DNA of 53,753 nt from the NCBI GenBank assembly GCA_903863885.1, contig CAIPEB010000609.1, forward strand, positions 1 through 53,753, read 5' to 3'. The stretch's first letter is position 1, and every line of letters starts with the position of its first letter. The notes beneath the pieces were generated by a model. It had not been told where the DNA came from. It was given only the letters and a program-made list of their open reading frames with translations, and did not search any database. The stretch is from an uncultured Planctomycetaceae bacterium. GTDB taxonomy: Bacteria > Planctomycetota > Planctomycetia > Pirellulales > Pirellulaceae. The position numbers and the translations under genes are program-made. Below, in pieces: positions 42,489 through 51,720 of this stretch.

Positions 42489-44888
42489 ATGAATGTGACG
42501 CTGCAGACGTTCGTTGCCGGCATGATCGGCCTGACCGCATGGACGCAGTGCCTCACCTCGGCGCAGGCCGCGACGTTTTCGTTGGCAGGAGATTTCTCTT
42601 ACCAAGAGAATGACGCCAACAGCACGTGGTCCTACCGACTGGACGACGGTGCCCATGACCGTCCGGGCTTTCCGTTATTGCCGCGGCACGATCGAACTGC
42701 CAACGATGTTTGGGGTTCGGATTTTCCAACGCCGCCCATGATGTGGAGTGAAGAAGCGGGCTACTGGGGCATCGGCAAGAACCTCACCGGCAAAGAGCAG
42801 TTTTCAAGTCGCAATGACCTCCGCTGGGCGCCAGACGAGTTGCTGCTGCATCCCAAGGGCGGCGGCTCTCCGTCGGGCCTCGTTGTCGGCTGGACGGCTC
42901 CTGATGACATGCTGCTCGATGTTCAATACTCCTTCGCACTTGCCTCGCCGCACAGCAGTGGAATTGGCTACAGCGTTCTGAAACGCGGCGGCGGAGTCGA
43001 CACCGAAATCGTCGTGCTGAGCAACATAGGAAGCGGCGTCCGCAACGAATTGAACGGGGTGCTGGTTGCCAAGGGGGATCAGCTGCTCTTCCGCTTCAAT
43101 ACCGCCGGGGAGGCCACCGGAGACATTGTCCGGGCTGCCATCACCATTCAAGGCGTCTCCGCGCCGCTGCCAACTGAACGACTGACCGGTGCGATGATTA
43201 CTGCGGGCAGTGACTTCAGTTTCGCGGCCCCCGGCCATAGCCAGGAACCTTATCAGTGGTTCAAGGACGGCCAACTCATCGAAGGGGCTACGAGAGCCAG
43301 TCTGCGGATTCGCCATGTGAAAAGGGCTGATGCGGGCAGCTACGCAGTTCAAAGCCGAACTGCCCGCAGCAACAGTGCCATGTTGAAGGTCGCACCCGAG
43401 AGTGCTCGGCCGACTCCCTACGCGTCGCCAGTGCCAAAGCAGCGGTTCCCTGAGACCCTCGCCGAACAGGAACGGGAATTGAAGACGAACGCGCTGATGC
43501 TCCGCTTTGCCGCTTCGCGAAAGAAGCTGGCCTCAGACCGTTTTCGGCCCGCTTATCACTTCGTCAGTCCGGAGAACATGCTGAACGACCCGAACGGCCT
43601 GTGCTTCTGGCAGGGACGCTGGCATCTGTTTTATCAGGCCTATCCGCCCGACGAATTCCCCGACCCTCAAGACATTAAGAAACGCCGCCAGCACTGGGGC
43701 CATGCGGTCAGCGATGACCTCGTGCACTGGCGCGACTTGCCTTATGCCATCTATCCCGACATCGAGCGAATGTGCTTTTCGGGCAGTACGCTGGTCGAGG
43801 CCGATCGAGTCGTTGCCTTTTATCCGGGAATCGGGGCCGGCCAAATGGTCGCGATCGCCGACGATCCGTTGCTGCTCAACTGGGACAAGCTCGGCCCGGT
43901 CAACAGCGGACATGGCGATTCCGATATCTGGAAGGAACAGGGAAAGTACTACGGGCTGGTGGGAAGATCGCTGTGGGTTTCGGACGATCTGGTGCATTGG
44001 GAAGGGCGCGGCGACTTCCTGACCTCCGCGCCCTTTATCGGGCCGGATGACGATGGGGCCTGCCCCAATTTCGAGCCGATCGGCGACAAGCACATCCTCC
44101 TCTTCTTCAGCCACACCAATGGAGGTCAGTATTTTCTCGGCGACTACGCCGATCAGCGTTTCAAGCCCTATGCACATGGCCGGCTGAACCATGGCCGGGT
44201 CGCTCCCGGCGGCGTTCATGCTCCCTCGACGGCACCGGACGGGAATGGCGGCGTCTACAACATCCTCAACATCAACGATGCCAGACAGAGCGACGACTGG
44301 GACCAGATCATGTCCGTTCCCCAGCATCTGACGCTGGGGACGGACAAGCTGCTGCGGATCGAGCCGATCGACGCACTGTCATCGCTGCGGGGCGACCATC
44401 GCCACGTCGGCCGGCAAGTGCTTGCGGCCAACCAGGAAGTCGTCCTGGACCAGATTGAAGGCAACACACTGGAATTGGCCGTGGAGATCGATCCGCAGCT
44501 GTCGCGGTGGGTGCAGCTCAATGTTCTGCGTTCGCCGAACGCCGAGGAACAGACGTCGATTACGTTCTTCAACTTCGACCGACAGGTGACGTACTGGTAT
44601 CATCCCGCAGGTGAGTTGGTCCTGGACGGGTCTCGCTCGAGCGTGTTGCCCGACGTCTGGTTCCGTCCGCCGGAAAGGGCCGTCATGAAACGCGACGGAG
44701 AACTGCTGAAACTGCGGGTCTTCATTGATCGGAGTGTCGTGGAGGTGTTCGCCAACGGCAGACAATACCTCGCCATGCGAGTCTATCCCGGACGTCAAGA
44801 CAGCCTGGGTATCTCCCTGCGTGCTCAGGGTCAGGATGCCCTGTTGAACAGCATCGATGCCTGGCAGCTTCAATCCATTTGGCCGTAG
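42489..44888 (+). CDS. Secreted GH32 glycoside hydrolase with Ig-like domain
   Basis: 799 residues. The chosen ATG gives a signal peptide ending near SAQAATF; a longer upstream open frame is not a realistic start. An N-terminal beta-sandwich (to ~residue 235) is followed by an Ig-like domain (YQWFKDGQLIEGATRASLRI), then the GH32 propeller: MLNDPNGLCFW near residue 365 with the nucleophile Asp, SDIWKE near 478 and ACPNFEPIG near 525, and a final beta-sandwich with SVVEVFANGRQYLAMRVYP. The second and third motifs differ from the usual RDP and ECP forms (SDIW, CPNFEP), so the acid/base Glu is taken as the one after CPNF. GH32 acts on fructans and sucrose; it is divergent from the fucosidase operon. 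Confidence 0.88.
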   Translation: MNVTLQTFVAGMIGLTAWTQCLTSAQAATFSLAGDFSYQENDANSTWSYRLDDGAHDRPGFPLLPRHDRTANDVWGSDFPTPPMMWSEEAGYWGIGKNLTGKEQFSSRNDLRWAPDELLLHPKGGGSPSGLVVGWTAPDDMLLDVQYSFALASPHSSGIGYSVLKRGGGVDTEIVVLSNIGSGVRNELNGVLVAKGDQLLFRFNTAGEATGDIVRAAITIQGVSAPLPTERLTGAMITAGSDFSFAAPGHSQEPYQWFKDGQLIEGATRASLRIRHVKRADAGSYAVQSRTARSNSAMLKVAPESARPTPYASPVPKQRFPETLAEQERELKTNALMLRFAASRKKLASDRFRPAYHFVSPENMLNDPNGLCFWQGRWHLFYQAYPPDEFPDPQDIKKRRQHWGHAVSDDLVHWRDLPYAIYPDIERMCFSGSTLVEADRVVAFYPGIGAGQMVAIADDPLLLNWDKLGPVNSGHGDSDIWKEQGKYYGLVGRSLWVSDDLVHWEGRGDFLTSAPFIGPDDDGACPNFEPIGDKHILLFFSHTNGGQYFLGDYADQRFKPYAHGRLNHGRVAPGGVHAPSTAPDGNGGVYNILNINDARQSDDWDQIMSVPQHLTLGTDKLLRIEPIDALSSLRGDHRHVGRQVLAANQEVVLDQIEGNTLELAVEIDPQLSRWVQLNVLRSPNAEEQTSITFFNFDRQVTYWYHPAGELVLDGSRSSVLPDVWFRPPERAVMKRDGELLKLRVFIDRSVVEVFANGRQYLAMRVYPGRQDSLGISLRAQGQDALLNSIDAWQLQSIWP

Positions 44889-45093
44889 GTGAACAGGCCA
44901 GCGTCTCGCCAACCGCGGCGCATTTGACCGGACGGGTGGATTGGCAAGTGCTGAATACGGATCCGAATGCTGCGGACGCTGTGCGCCGCTGCCGGTCGAA
45001 TGGCCGGAGTCGCTCCAGGGGAACAGGCCCGCCATTGCACTGAAGCGGCTCGGACAGGCCGGCAATTACCTGTTCAACGCGACGTGGCGCTGA
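44889..45093 (+). pseudogene. Frame-shifted coding remnant after GH32
   Basis: Plus-strand sequence downstream of the GH32 stop reads protein-like in two successive frames: first ASVSPTAAHL, then TGRVDWQVLNTDPNAADAV, then in a different frame PLPVEWPESLQGNRPA and IALKRLGQAGNYLFNATWR ending at a TGA at 45091-45093. It could be the 3' end of a gene broken by a frameshift. Its family was not recognised. Its end overlaps the stop of the minus-strand gene at 45074 by about 20 bases. Confidence 0.3.
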
Positions 45094-46945
45094 ACGCTCC
45101 CTTGGATCCCTGATCAGACGCATCGGCAAAGTACGTGCCGAGAAACTTCGGCAGGTCCTGCTGCAACAGCGGGATGGCTGCTTCCATTTCGGGCCAATTG
45201 CTGACGTTCACGACCAGCGCGGGGCACGGGTCAGCCAGCGTGGCCAATCGGTCGGCAGACACATTGCCGAGATCCTTCACCAGGACGTCCAACAGTTCCT
45301 GAGTGAGTCGCTGCACCTGTTCTTTCGCTTCGTCCTTGCACGCGGAGCGCAGGGAAGTGGCGATGTTGGTTTCGCGCAAGTGGTACGCATAGGCCAACGC
45401 CCGTCGCTGAAATCGTCCCAAATCAAGTAGGTTCTGTGCAAAGCTCGGGGCAAATTCGGCAGGAAGATCCTGCCGCAGCTGCAGACCGACCTCGATCGCC
45501 CGTCCCATACGCTGAGCCGCTTCCTCACACCGCAACTGCACATCCTCCAACATCCATGGATGCGGCGGGTACGCCGGTTCGATACGAAGGAATGTCGAGT
45601 GCCGCGACGATCGCCAGGTAGGTGTGTTGATGTCCATGCCGCGCAGCGTGGCGGCGCTCAAGCTGTGATCCACGCGGCTGCGTCCAATCTCGCGGATGAA
45701 CCAAGTGGTCTCCCAGGGAAACAACTCCATGCCTTCACTGGTCAGCTTCCAGAACTGTATCATCCGGCCGGCCGCCTGACCGTACGGCTTGGCCAGCTGT
45801 TCCAGCGCTTCGGTTTCGCCGACGTTCGGATTCTGAAAGAAGATGCCCGTCATGCGCAGATTGGGATCGTCACGGTCCGGCCCCAGGCCGTAGTACTCCT
45901 TGATACCGAGCAGTCCGGGAAGCTGGGCGATGGCCCGGAGCCCGCGCAGCGTCACCAGCGGATGTGCCAGAAAATACGGTTCGGTTTCCTCGCTCGTTCC
46001 GCCCAGGAAGTACTGCACCATGACCGGAATTCCGCGGCGCTGAGCAATGCCGGCCATGTTCCTGACCCAACGATCGACGGCCATCGTGGCCATGCATTCG
46101 GCCGAATTGCAGTGCATGACGAGGCCGAGCCCTTCAGTCGCCAACAGTTCCACGCATCGCAGGCTCTGGCCGGAGGACAACTCCCAGGGCTCCCACCAGA
46201 CACGTCCGCCAGGTGTCACTCGGTTCCAAGTGGATGCGAGCGTGTTGACGAACCCGACCAACCGCGTGTGCAACGGAACGCCACGGCAGCGGGCACAATT
46301 GCCAAACTCGCTGCACAGCCAGGCATCAACGTCGTACGTGTAGACTTGCAGATCGTCGAGCCCGGGAAACGCCTGTGCGAGTCGCTCGAGCAAGAGGACG
46401 TAGCGCTTTGACGTCTTTTCGTCCAGGATGCAGTTTGGCGGGTTGTCTCCGTACCGGGCATGCGCGTTGTAGGGAGCACCGACCAGCAGCAGCGTGCGCA
46501 GCCCGGCTTCTTTTGCCATCGCGATCCGCCGGCGAATCGTCTCCTGCCTCGCCGCCAGGCTGTCTGCACCTGCTCGGCTGCGCAGCGGCACCGTCTGCGG
46601 GTACTCCTTCTGTTCCGCCGGAGTGAGTTCGACGACATCTTCAATGCACAGTATCTCATCATCCGGACGCGTCCAGGCGACATCCACCTGGATCACGGTA
46701 AAGCCCAGCGATTTCAGTCTGCCGATGTTCTCGCGATTCCATTCGATCGGGCGGATCCAGGCCGGCTCGCAGGAAGCCGGTTGCCCGAGAAACCCCACGC
46801 GATACGGCGCGACTTGGGCCTGAGCATCCGCGCCAGGCAGCAGCGCAAACGCGAAACACGCCGCCGCGCTGCACGCCAAGCAGCGAAGTGCGACCGAACA
46901 AAGGCGGAGTACTGACTGGAAGGTAGACACATGGACGTAGATCAT
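45074..46945 (-). CDS. Secreted glycan-acting-type protein, unknown family
   Basis: 623 residues with a signal peptide (LACSAAACFAFALLPGADAQA). The body looks like a barrel (GFTVIQVDVAWTRP, AGLRTLLLVGAPYNA, RGIPVMVQYFLGG, GRVWWEPWEL) with acidic candidates WEPWE and GTSEETEP. The C-terminal ~150 residues are helical. No GH family was recognised, though the position among glycan-degradation genes suggests a related role. It lies 99 bases after the stop of 47045-49189 on the same strand. Confidence 0.68.
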   Translation of the reverse strand: MIYVHVSTFQSVLRLCSVALRCLACSAAACFAFALLPGADAQAQVAPYRVGFLGQPASCEPAWIRPIEWNRENIGRLKSLGFTVIQVDVAWTRPDDEILCIEDVVELTPAEQKEYPQTVPLRSRAGADSLAARQETIRRRIAMAKEAGLRTLLLVGAPYNAHARYGDNPPNCILDEKTSKRYVLLLERLAQAFPGLDDLQVYTYDVDAWLCSEFGNCARCRGVPLHTRLVGFVNTLASTWNRVTPGGRVWWEPWELSSGQSLRCVELLATEGLGLVMHCNSAECMATMAVDRWVRNMAGIAQRRGIPVMVQYFLGGTSEETEPYFLAHPLVTLRGLRAIAQLPGLLGIKEYYGLGPDRDDPNLRMTGIFFQNPNVGETEALEQLAKPYGQAAGRMIQFWKLTSEGMELFPWETTWFIREIGRSRVDHSLSAATLRGMDINTPTWRSSRHSTFLRIEPAYPPHPWMLEDVQLRCEEAAQRMGRAIEVGLQLRQDLPAEFAPSFAQNLLDLGRFQRRALAYAYHLRETNIATSLRSACKDEAKEQVQRLTQELLDVLVKDLGNVSADRLATLADPCPALVVNVSNWPEMEAAIPLLQQDLPKFLGTYFADASDQGSKGAFSATSR

Positions 46946-47044
46946 GGATCAAGCTCCAGAGCCGTTTGGTAAGAGCGGATAGAGTCGCTGCTCTCCAAAT
47001 CGCAAAACGATAACTTCGCTTCATTCCGGCCGTAAGGTCACAGT

Positions 47045-49189
47045 TCAGTCCGGTTTCTTGACGATCATCTCCCGCAGGACAGCCAGATCCTCCGGATTGC
47101 GGCCGGGGTCGAAACCGAGCGCATTCTCGCCGGCGATCAGTGTTTGACGCAGTGCCTCCAGGCGTTCTCTTTCGCCGGGCTCGCCGGTCGCAACATAGAT
47201 TGCCACGCGGCTGACGCAGTCGCGAATCTCCACGGCGTTCGCATCGAACCGATGATCGACCGACGTGACGCCGTCGGCGTCCACGCGAAACAGGTCCGAC
47301 GGAGCGCCAATGTACGCGGGAAGCGGAAAACGCAACGTGCAATCCCGAGGCGGGCCGAACCTGAATACGCGCTCGTCCGGATCCGGTGCATAGGCGAGAT
47401 CCAGTGCGAACAGGAGGGCACCGCGCGGACCGGCGACGACATCCAGATCCCAGTCCGGCTGGCCGTCGCGCAGCACTCGCTGATGGCTCGTGGCGTCGCC
47501 TTCCAGGTAATAATCCTCGAGCATCCGGATCTCGCGCCCAACACGGGTCATCGGCTCGATCAAGTCGGGGAATGCCGAAACTGACCGCAGGCTGAGATTG
47601 AACCAGTAGAGGGAGGTGATCCGGCTGGCGAGCGCGTGATACGCCTGGAGGCGCAGTTCGTCGGGTGTCGGCGAGCCCCGCTTTCGGCCTCCGTAACCAT
47701 TCCAGTCGTGGTGCGGTCCTTGCGACCAGTAGGCCGTGGGACGCGGCCGGTTCAGTTCGCGGAGCGACCGCGACATCTCGCCGATCGTCTCCAGCGGCGC
47801 ACCCCAGCGGATGCGCTGCCCCTGCCAGCGGTCATACTTGGACCACGAGTCCGCCGAAGGCGCTGTCACGCGGTAGGCATCATAGTGGGGATAGTCTGAA
47901 ATGCCGGCGTAGAATCGCCAAACGCGCTCCTCGCTGTGGGTCACTGAGGTTGGCAAGCGTGTCGGCGCGTAAATCGACAAGGCCTTCCAGCAATCTTGCG
48001 GCGGTACCGGCCTTCCGCCTCCGTACTGCGGCTCTCCCAGCGACTCGACTGCATGGATGCGCGGCAGGATCGCATCCGAGTCGTAGTGCTCGATGGGCAG
48101 AAGGCTGCCGAAGTACTTGAGCGGAAATCGCGTGTAGAGTCCGTCCGGCCCCGTCTGGTCGGTGTAGCCGGGTATGTCCATGATGTGAGCCGTATTGACA
48201 TAAATGCGCCGCAAGGTCTTGTGAAACGCTTCCGACTCGATCGGCTGCCGGGTCAGCCCCTTCCCGCCGTGCACCCATCCGCCACTGATGTCAAACACCT
48301 CACGCTTGATGCGCTGATGTGACCAGATCGTCAACGGTTTGCCTGAAGTATCGACTAATCGAACTTCAAACGCCGCGTAGGTGAGCGGCAACGGCCCGAC
48401 GGCGACTCGAGCACCGCCGCGCTCGTTTGCCGGAATCAGGCCATCGGCAGGAAAACGCTTCAGGAGGTCCTTGATCCAGGGTTGCGGGCGCAAGACTCGC
48501 CAATTGGCACCGCTCTCCGGTAACCACAGTCGACAAGCATCCAGTCGCAGCGGGCCCGAAGTTCGATTGACCACATGGAATATCACTGCGTCCGGCTGAA
48601 CATTTTCGGAATGGCCCAGGTAAGTCACGGCAGACAGCCACACCTTGGGTTCGTCGATGCGAATCGGAAGCCGCACCGGCTTATTCGCTCCCGAAATCGC
48701 CACGGACATTTCAGCTTCGGTCTTCGTTCCCCAGTCTTCGCGCTTGCCGTTCCAACTCCACACGGTCATCGCTCCGGCCGGAAGTTGCAGCGGTTGATCA
48801 CCCCAGGCGGACGGCAGGTCATGCCAGGCCCACTGGTCGGACCGCAACAACTCCTCAGGGGTCCGGCCCCGCAGTCGGATTTCGGTTGAAGCCGGAATGG
48901 TGAGGGTTTCCGCTGAGGAATTGCGCAGGAAGATCTCGACTCGGGCGCCAAGGCTGAAGTCGGTGTCGTTGCGGTAACGCATCTCCTTGGACTGGACATG
49001 CGGAATGACGTGAACGCCCTCGCATGCGAGTTCGTCGCCGGATGCAATCATGGCCGAAACGAACGCAAGACAAAACGCGGTGAAAACTCCCACGGAAACT
49101 GCAGTGATCCCACTTCGAGGAGAAACACGATGGCAGGGGGTTTTCGGCAGTTCGTGGTTTTTTCGCTGATGCGGATGATTGGATTTCAT
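47045..49189 (-). CDS. Large secreted protein of unknown function
   Basis: 714 residues. A long n-region precedes a hydrophobic helix (SGITAVSVGVFTAFCLAFVSAM), so it may be anchored or exported. The rest mixes beta-rich stretches (ACEGVHVIPHVQSKEMRYRN, TIPASTEIRLRG) with a barrel-like middle (YVNTAHIMDIPGYTDQTG, RPTAYWSQGPHHDWNGYGG). No catalytic residues were assigned and no family was recognised. Its start is divergent from the Tat-exported enzyme at 49312, with 122 bases between them for both promoters. It is coded upstream of the gene ending at 45074. Confidence 0.65.
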   Translation of the reverse strand: MKSNHPHQRKNHELPKTPCHRVSPRSGITAVSVGVFTAFCLAFVSAMIASGDELACEGVHVIPHVQSKEMRYRNDTDFSLGARVEIFLRNSSAETLTIPASTEIRLRGRTPEELLRSDQWAWHDLPSAWGDQPLQLPAGAMTVWSWNGKREDWGTKTEAEMSVAISGANKPVRLPIRIDEPKVWLSAVTYLGHSENVQPDAVIFHVVNRTSGPLRLDACRLWLPESGANWRVLRPQPWIKDLLKRFPADGLIPANERGGARVAVGPLPLTYAAFEVRLVDTSGKPLTIWSHQRIKREVFDISGGWVHGGKGLTRQPIESEAFHKTLRRIYVNTAHIMDIPGYTDQTGPDGLYTRFPLKYFGSLLPIEHYDSDAILPRIHAVESLGEPQYGGGRPVPPQDCWKALSIYAPTRLPTSVTHSEERVWRFYAGISDYPHYDAYRVTAPSADSWSKYDRWQGQRIRWGAPLETIGEMSRSLRELNRPRPTAYWSQGPHHDWNGYGGRKRGSPTPDELRLQAYHALASRITSLYWFNLSLRSVSAFPDLIEPMTRVGREIRMLEDYYLEGDATSHQRVLRDGQPDWDLDVVAGPRGALLFALDLAYAPDPDERVFRFGPPRDCTLRFPLPAYIGAPSDLFRVDADGVTSVDHRFDANAVEIRDCVSRVAIYVATGEPGERERLEALRQTLIAGENALGFDPGRNPEDLAVLREMIVKKPD

Positions 49190-49311
49190 TGCCCTTGATC
49201 CACGCGAAACGTCTTGATGGTCAAACGGCCCTCGGTCCGTGGCCGTCGATTGTACACTCCCGGCGACAATACGCTCGCCTATACGTTATCTTGGCCCTGG
49301 AGGGAGATGCC

Positions 49312-50952
49312 ATGCATTCATCGTGCAGCCGCCGCGAGTTCATCAAACTGACCGGAACCCTGGCAGCCATCGGGCCGGTCCATTGCTTCAGGACCGCGCG
49401 GAGCCGCGCGGCGGAACCGGCAGGGGCAAGTGTCACTGCCTGGGGTGGGCCGGGCGGCGATGTGGCGGCTTCACCCGACTACGAGGTGACGGTCAGCAGC
49501 GGCGGCCGGTCGTGGGAACCGTTCACTTATTACTCCTACAACCGCTCGGTCGACAAGCTGCTGGATCGGGACGGGAAGTACCGCAAACTCGACTTCCTCG
49601 CTATTCACTCCAACGAGTTCAAACGTCCCGAGGTCAATCGCGACACCTATGCCCACTCGTGGACCCACTTTGATTTTGCCGGCGGGCCGGTCGAAGTTTT
49701 GGTGAGGATTCGGCGGCCGCTCGACGGCCTCACCCTGCCGCTCGAGGACTGCGGGATTCTTCCGTCAAATCTGGGGATCCGCGCGGAGATTGTCGCCAGC
49801 GACACCATCCGCTTCACCATGGAGCGGCCGGCAAAAATCGCGGTCGTGCCCAACCACAGCAAGGCTCTGGAGAAGCTCAAAACGGCCGATCCCAAGCAGG
49901 CTTTCGAGGGCTACCGCAATCCGTTGTTTCTTTTCGCCCGCGCTCCTGAGACCGGCATCCCCGACAAAACTGCCCCGGCATCGCTGGTGATCAAGCCCGG
50001 CCAGGTCTGCGGAGTCGACGACTTTGCCCGGGCCCAAGTCATCTGCTTCGAGCCGGGAGTTCACGACTACTCGCAATTCAATCCGGCTGACCCCGAACAC
50101 TACATCACGCTGCAGTCAGGCCAGACGATGCACCTTGCCGGCGGCGCTTACGTGTACGGCGTCGTCAACTTCGAAAAACGCGGTCCCATCAGCGAAATGC
50201 CGCTACTGTGCGGGCGGGGGACACTTTCGGGGATCAAGCAGCGATGGACCGATGTGCCGTATCGCACCACGCTCGAACGCAACGTGCGGATGGATGGAAT
50301 CCAGATCGCCGATCCTCACAACCACATCAGCCACTCGTGTTCGCCGGTCAGGGATCTAGCGGTGGTGGGGGCATGGCACGGCAACACCGACGGCCTGACG
50401 CGCGATGTGCCCAAAGGGGAATCCTACCGGGGCTGGCACATCGAAGACTGTTTCGTGATGGCCGCCGACAGCAACCTGAAGGTGGGCGGCCCGGCGCGCG
50501 TCCGCAACTACACCGCTTGGCAATTGAACAACGCCGAGCCGTTCTGGATTCGCAATCCGGACGGCTGCACCGTGGACGGCGTGCAGGTCATCGCCTACCA
50601 CAACCCGGCGGGGCGGCAGACGATCAACGTGTCGCGCGGAACGGCGAAAAACTCGGTCTTCCGGAATATTCTCATCGAGGCCCCTTTCATCCCGCTGCTC
50701 TTTCTGATGCCTGTCAGCAGCTCCGAGGGGAACCCGGCCTTTGAGAACGTGCTCTTTGAAAACGTCGTCGTCAACACTCCGCACATCGCCGCAAAGTCAC
50801 CCTTCGGGGCGACTGAAGAAGGCCTCCAGGTCGGCAAGGTCGTCTTCCGCAACCTGGTCATCAACGGCGTCAAGGTCACCGGGCAGAACTGTCGTAACTA
50901 CTTCGAACTGCTTAAAGGCGTGGCCGTGGGCAAGGAGATTGTCTTCGAATGA
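49312..50952 (+). CDS. Tat-exported beta-helix glycoside hydrolase (GH28/GH49-like)
   Basis: 546 residues. The ATG at 49312 has GGAGGGAG about seven bases upstream; the longer in-frame start at 49189 is unlikely. The N terminus CSRREFIKLTGTLAAIG is a twin-arginine signal, so the enzyme is folded before export. A beta-sandwich of ~230 residues is followed by a right-handed beta-helix. Catalytic-type motifs are GNTDGLTRD near residue 358 and AADSNLKVGG near 384, like the paired Asp of GH28/GH49 enzymes. N-terminal sandwich plus beta-helix recalls GH49 dextranases, but substrate is inferred only. It is divergent from the two secreted minus-strand genes. Confidence 0.82.
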   Translation: MHSSCSRREFIKLTGTLAAIGPVHCFRTARSRAAEPAGASVTAWGGPGGDVAASPDYEVTVSSGGRSWEPFTYYSYNRSVDKLLDRDGKYRKLDFLAIHSNEFKRPEVNRDTYAHSWTHFDFAGGPVEVLVRIRRPLDGLTLPLEDCGILPSNLGIRAEIVASDTIRFTMERPAKIAVVPNHSKALEKLKTADPKQAFEGYRNPLFLFARAPETGIPDKTAPASLVIKPGQVCGVDDFARAQVICFEPGVHDYSQFNPADPEHYITLQSGQTMHLAGGAYVYGVVNFEKRGPISEMPLLCGRGTLSGIKQRWTDVPYRTTLERNVRMDGIQIADPHNHISHSCSPVRDLAVVGAWHGNTDGLTRDVPKGESYRGWHIEDCFVMAADSNLKVGGPARVRNYTAWQLNNAEPFWIRNPDGCTVDGVQVIAYHNPAGRQTINVSRGTAKNSVFRNILIEAPFIPLLFLMPVSSSEGNPAFENVLFENVVVNTPHIAAKSPFGATEEGLQVGKVVFRNLVINGVKVTGQNCRNYFELLKGVAVGKEIVFE

Positions 50953-51047
50953 CCAACGGCTTCCTGCAATGCGGCGAGTCTCCCGAGGGCGGAGACTCGT
51001 CTGATCGATCGTCCTGCCCGCAGCTCGTCATATATCGAGATTCACCC

Positions 51048-51620
51048 ATGAATAGATTCGTCTCGACGGTTCTCTTGGTGCCGTTTATCTGGGCAGTCGT
51101 TCACGCGGCGACCGCGTCAGAGGATGCTCCCGGACCGGCAGCAAGAGGAGATCGCAACGCTGCCCTGTTTCAATCCAACACCGCGGTCCTCGTGGTGACC
51201 GGGATGCGTGTGGACGAGAACCCCGAAAACTACACGAAGGACCTTTCCGTGGCCGAAGGGGCGACAGTCAGGGTCATTGCACGGGACGGCACGGCGCGCG
51301 AAAAGAAGACCGAAGTTCTCGTCCGCAGCAAGAGGGGACGCAGTCCGGAGTCGTACTACACCGCGGACTTCAGTGTCGATCTGGGCACCATCTGTACCAT
51401 CGCAATGACTTTCAAGGACGGTACGGTTGTCGAGATCAAAGACTACGCGATTCCCCCTGACTGGAAGACCCATTTCTATTTCCACAGCACCAACGGCACA
51501 AAATCTCCGGCATCGATTCTGCGATTCTCCGAAGATCCGAAAACGAAGCTGCGATGCTGCGCCTATGCCGTCTATCCGCTGGAAAGCTACCGTAAACTGG
51601 GCGGGCACCAGACGCCCTAG
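51048..51620 (+). CDS. Small secreted protein, unknown
   Basis: 190 residues with a signal peptide (VSTVLLVPFIWAVVHAATA). The mature part is beta-rich (VLVVTGMRVDENPENYTKDL, ATVRVIARDGTAREKKTE, TICTIAMTFKDGTVVEIKDY) and has a CC pair near the end. It could be a small binding or immunoglobulin-like protein. No ribosome site close to the ATG stands out. It follows the Tat-exported enzyme by about 95 bases and may be in the same transcript. Confidence 0.7.
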   Translation: MNRFVSTVLLVPFIWAVVHAATASEDAPGPAARGDRNAALFQSNTAVLVVTGMRVDENPENYTKDLSVAEGATVRVIARDGTAREKKTEVLVRSKRGRSPESYYTADFSVDLGTICTIAMTFKDGTVVEIKDYAIPPDWKTHFYFHSTNGTKSPASILRFSEDPKTKLRCCAYAVYPLESYRKLGGHQTP

Positions 51621-51720
51621 CGGAATCAGCAAAGGAACTTCCACGACACCAACGCATCGGGCCTGCGTCGTTCTCGTCCCTGGGCTGAAAGCAGTCCGGT
51701 GACCGTCGTGCAGCGTGCGG

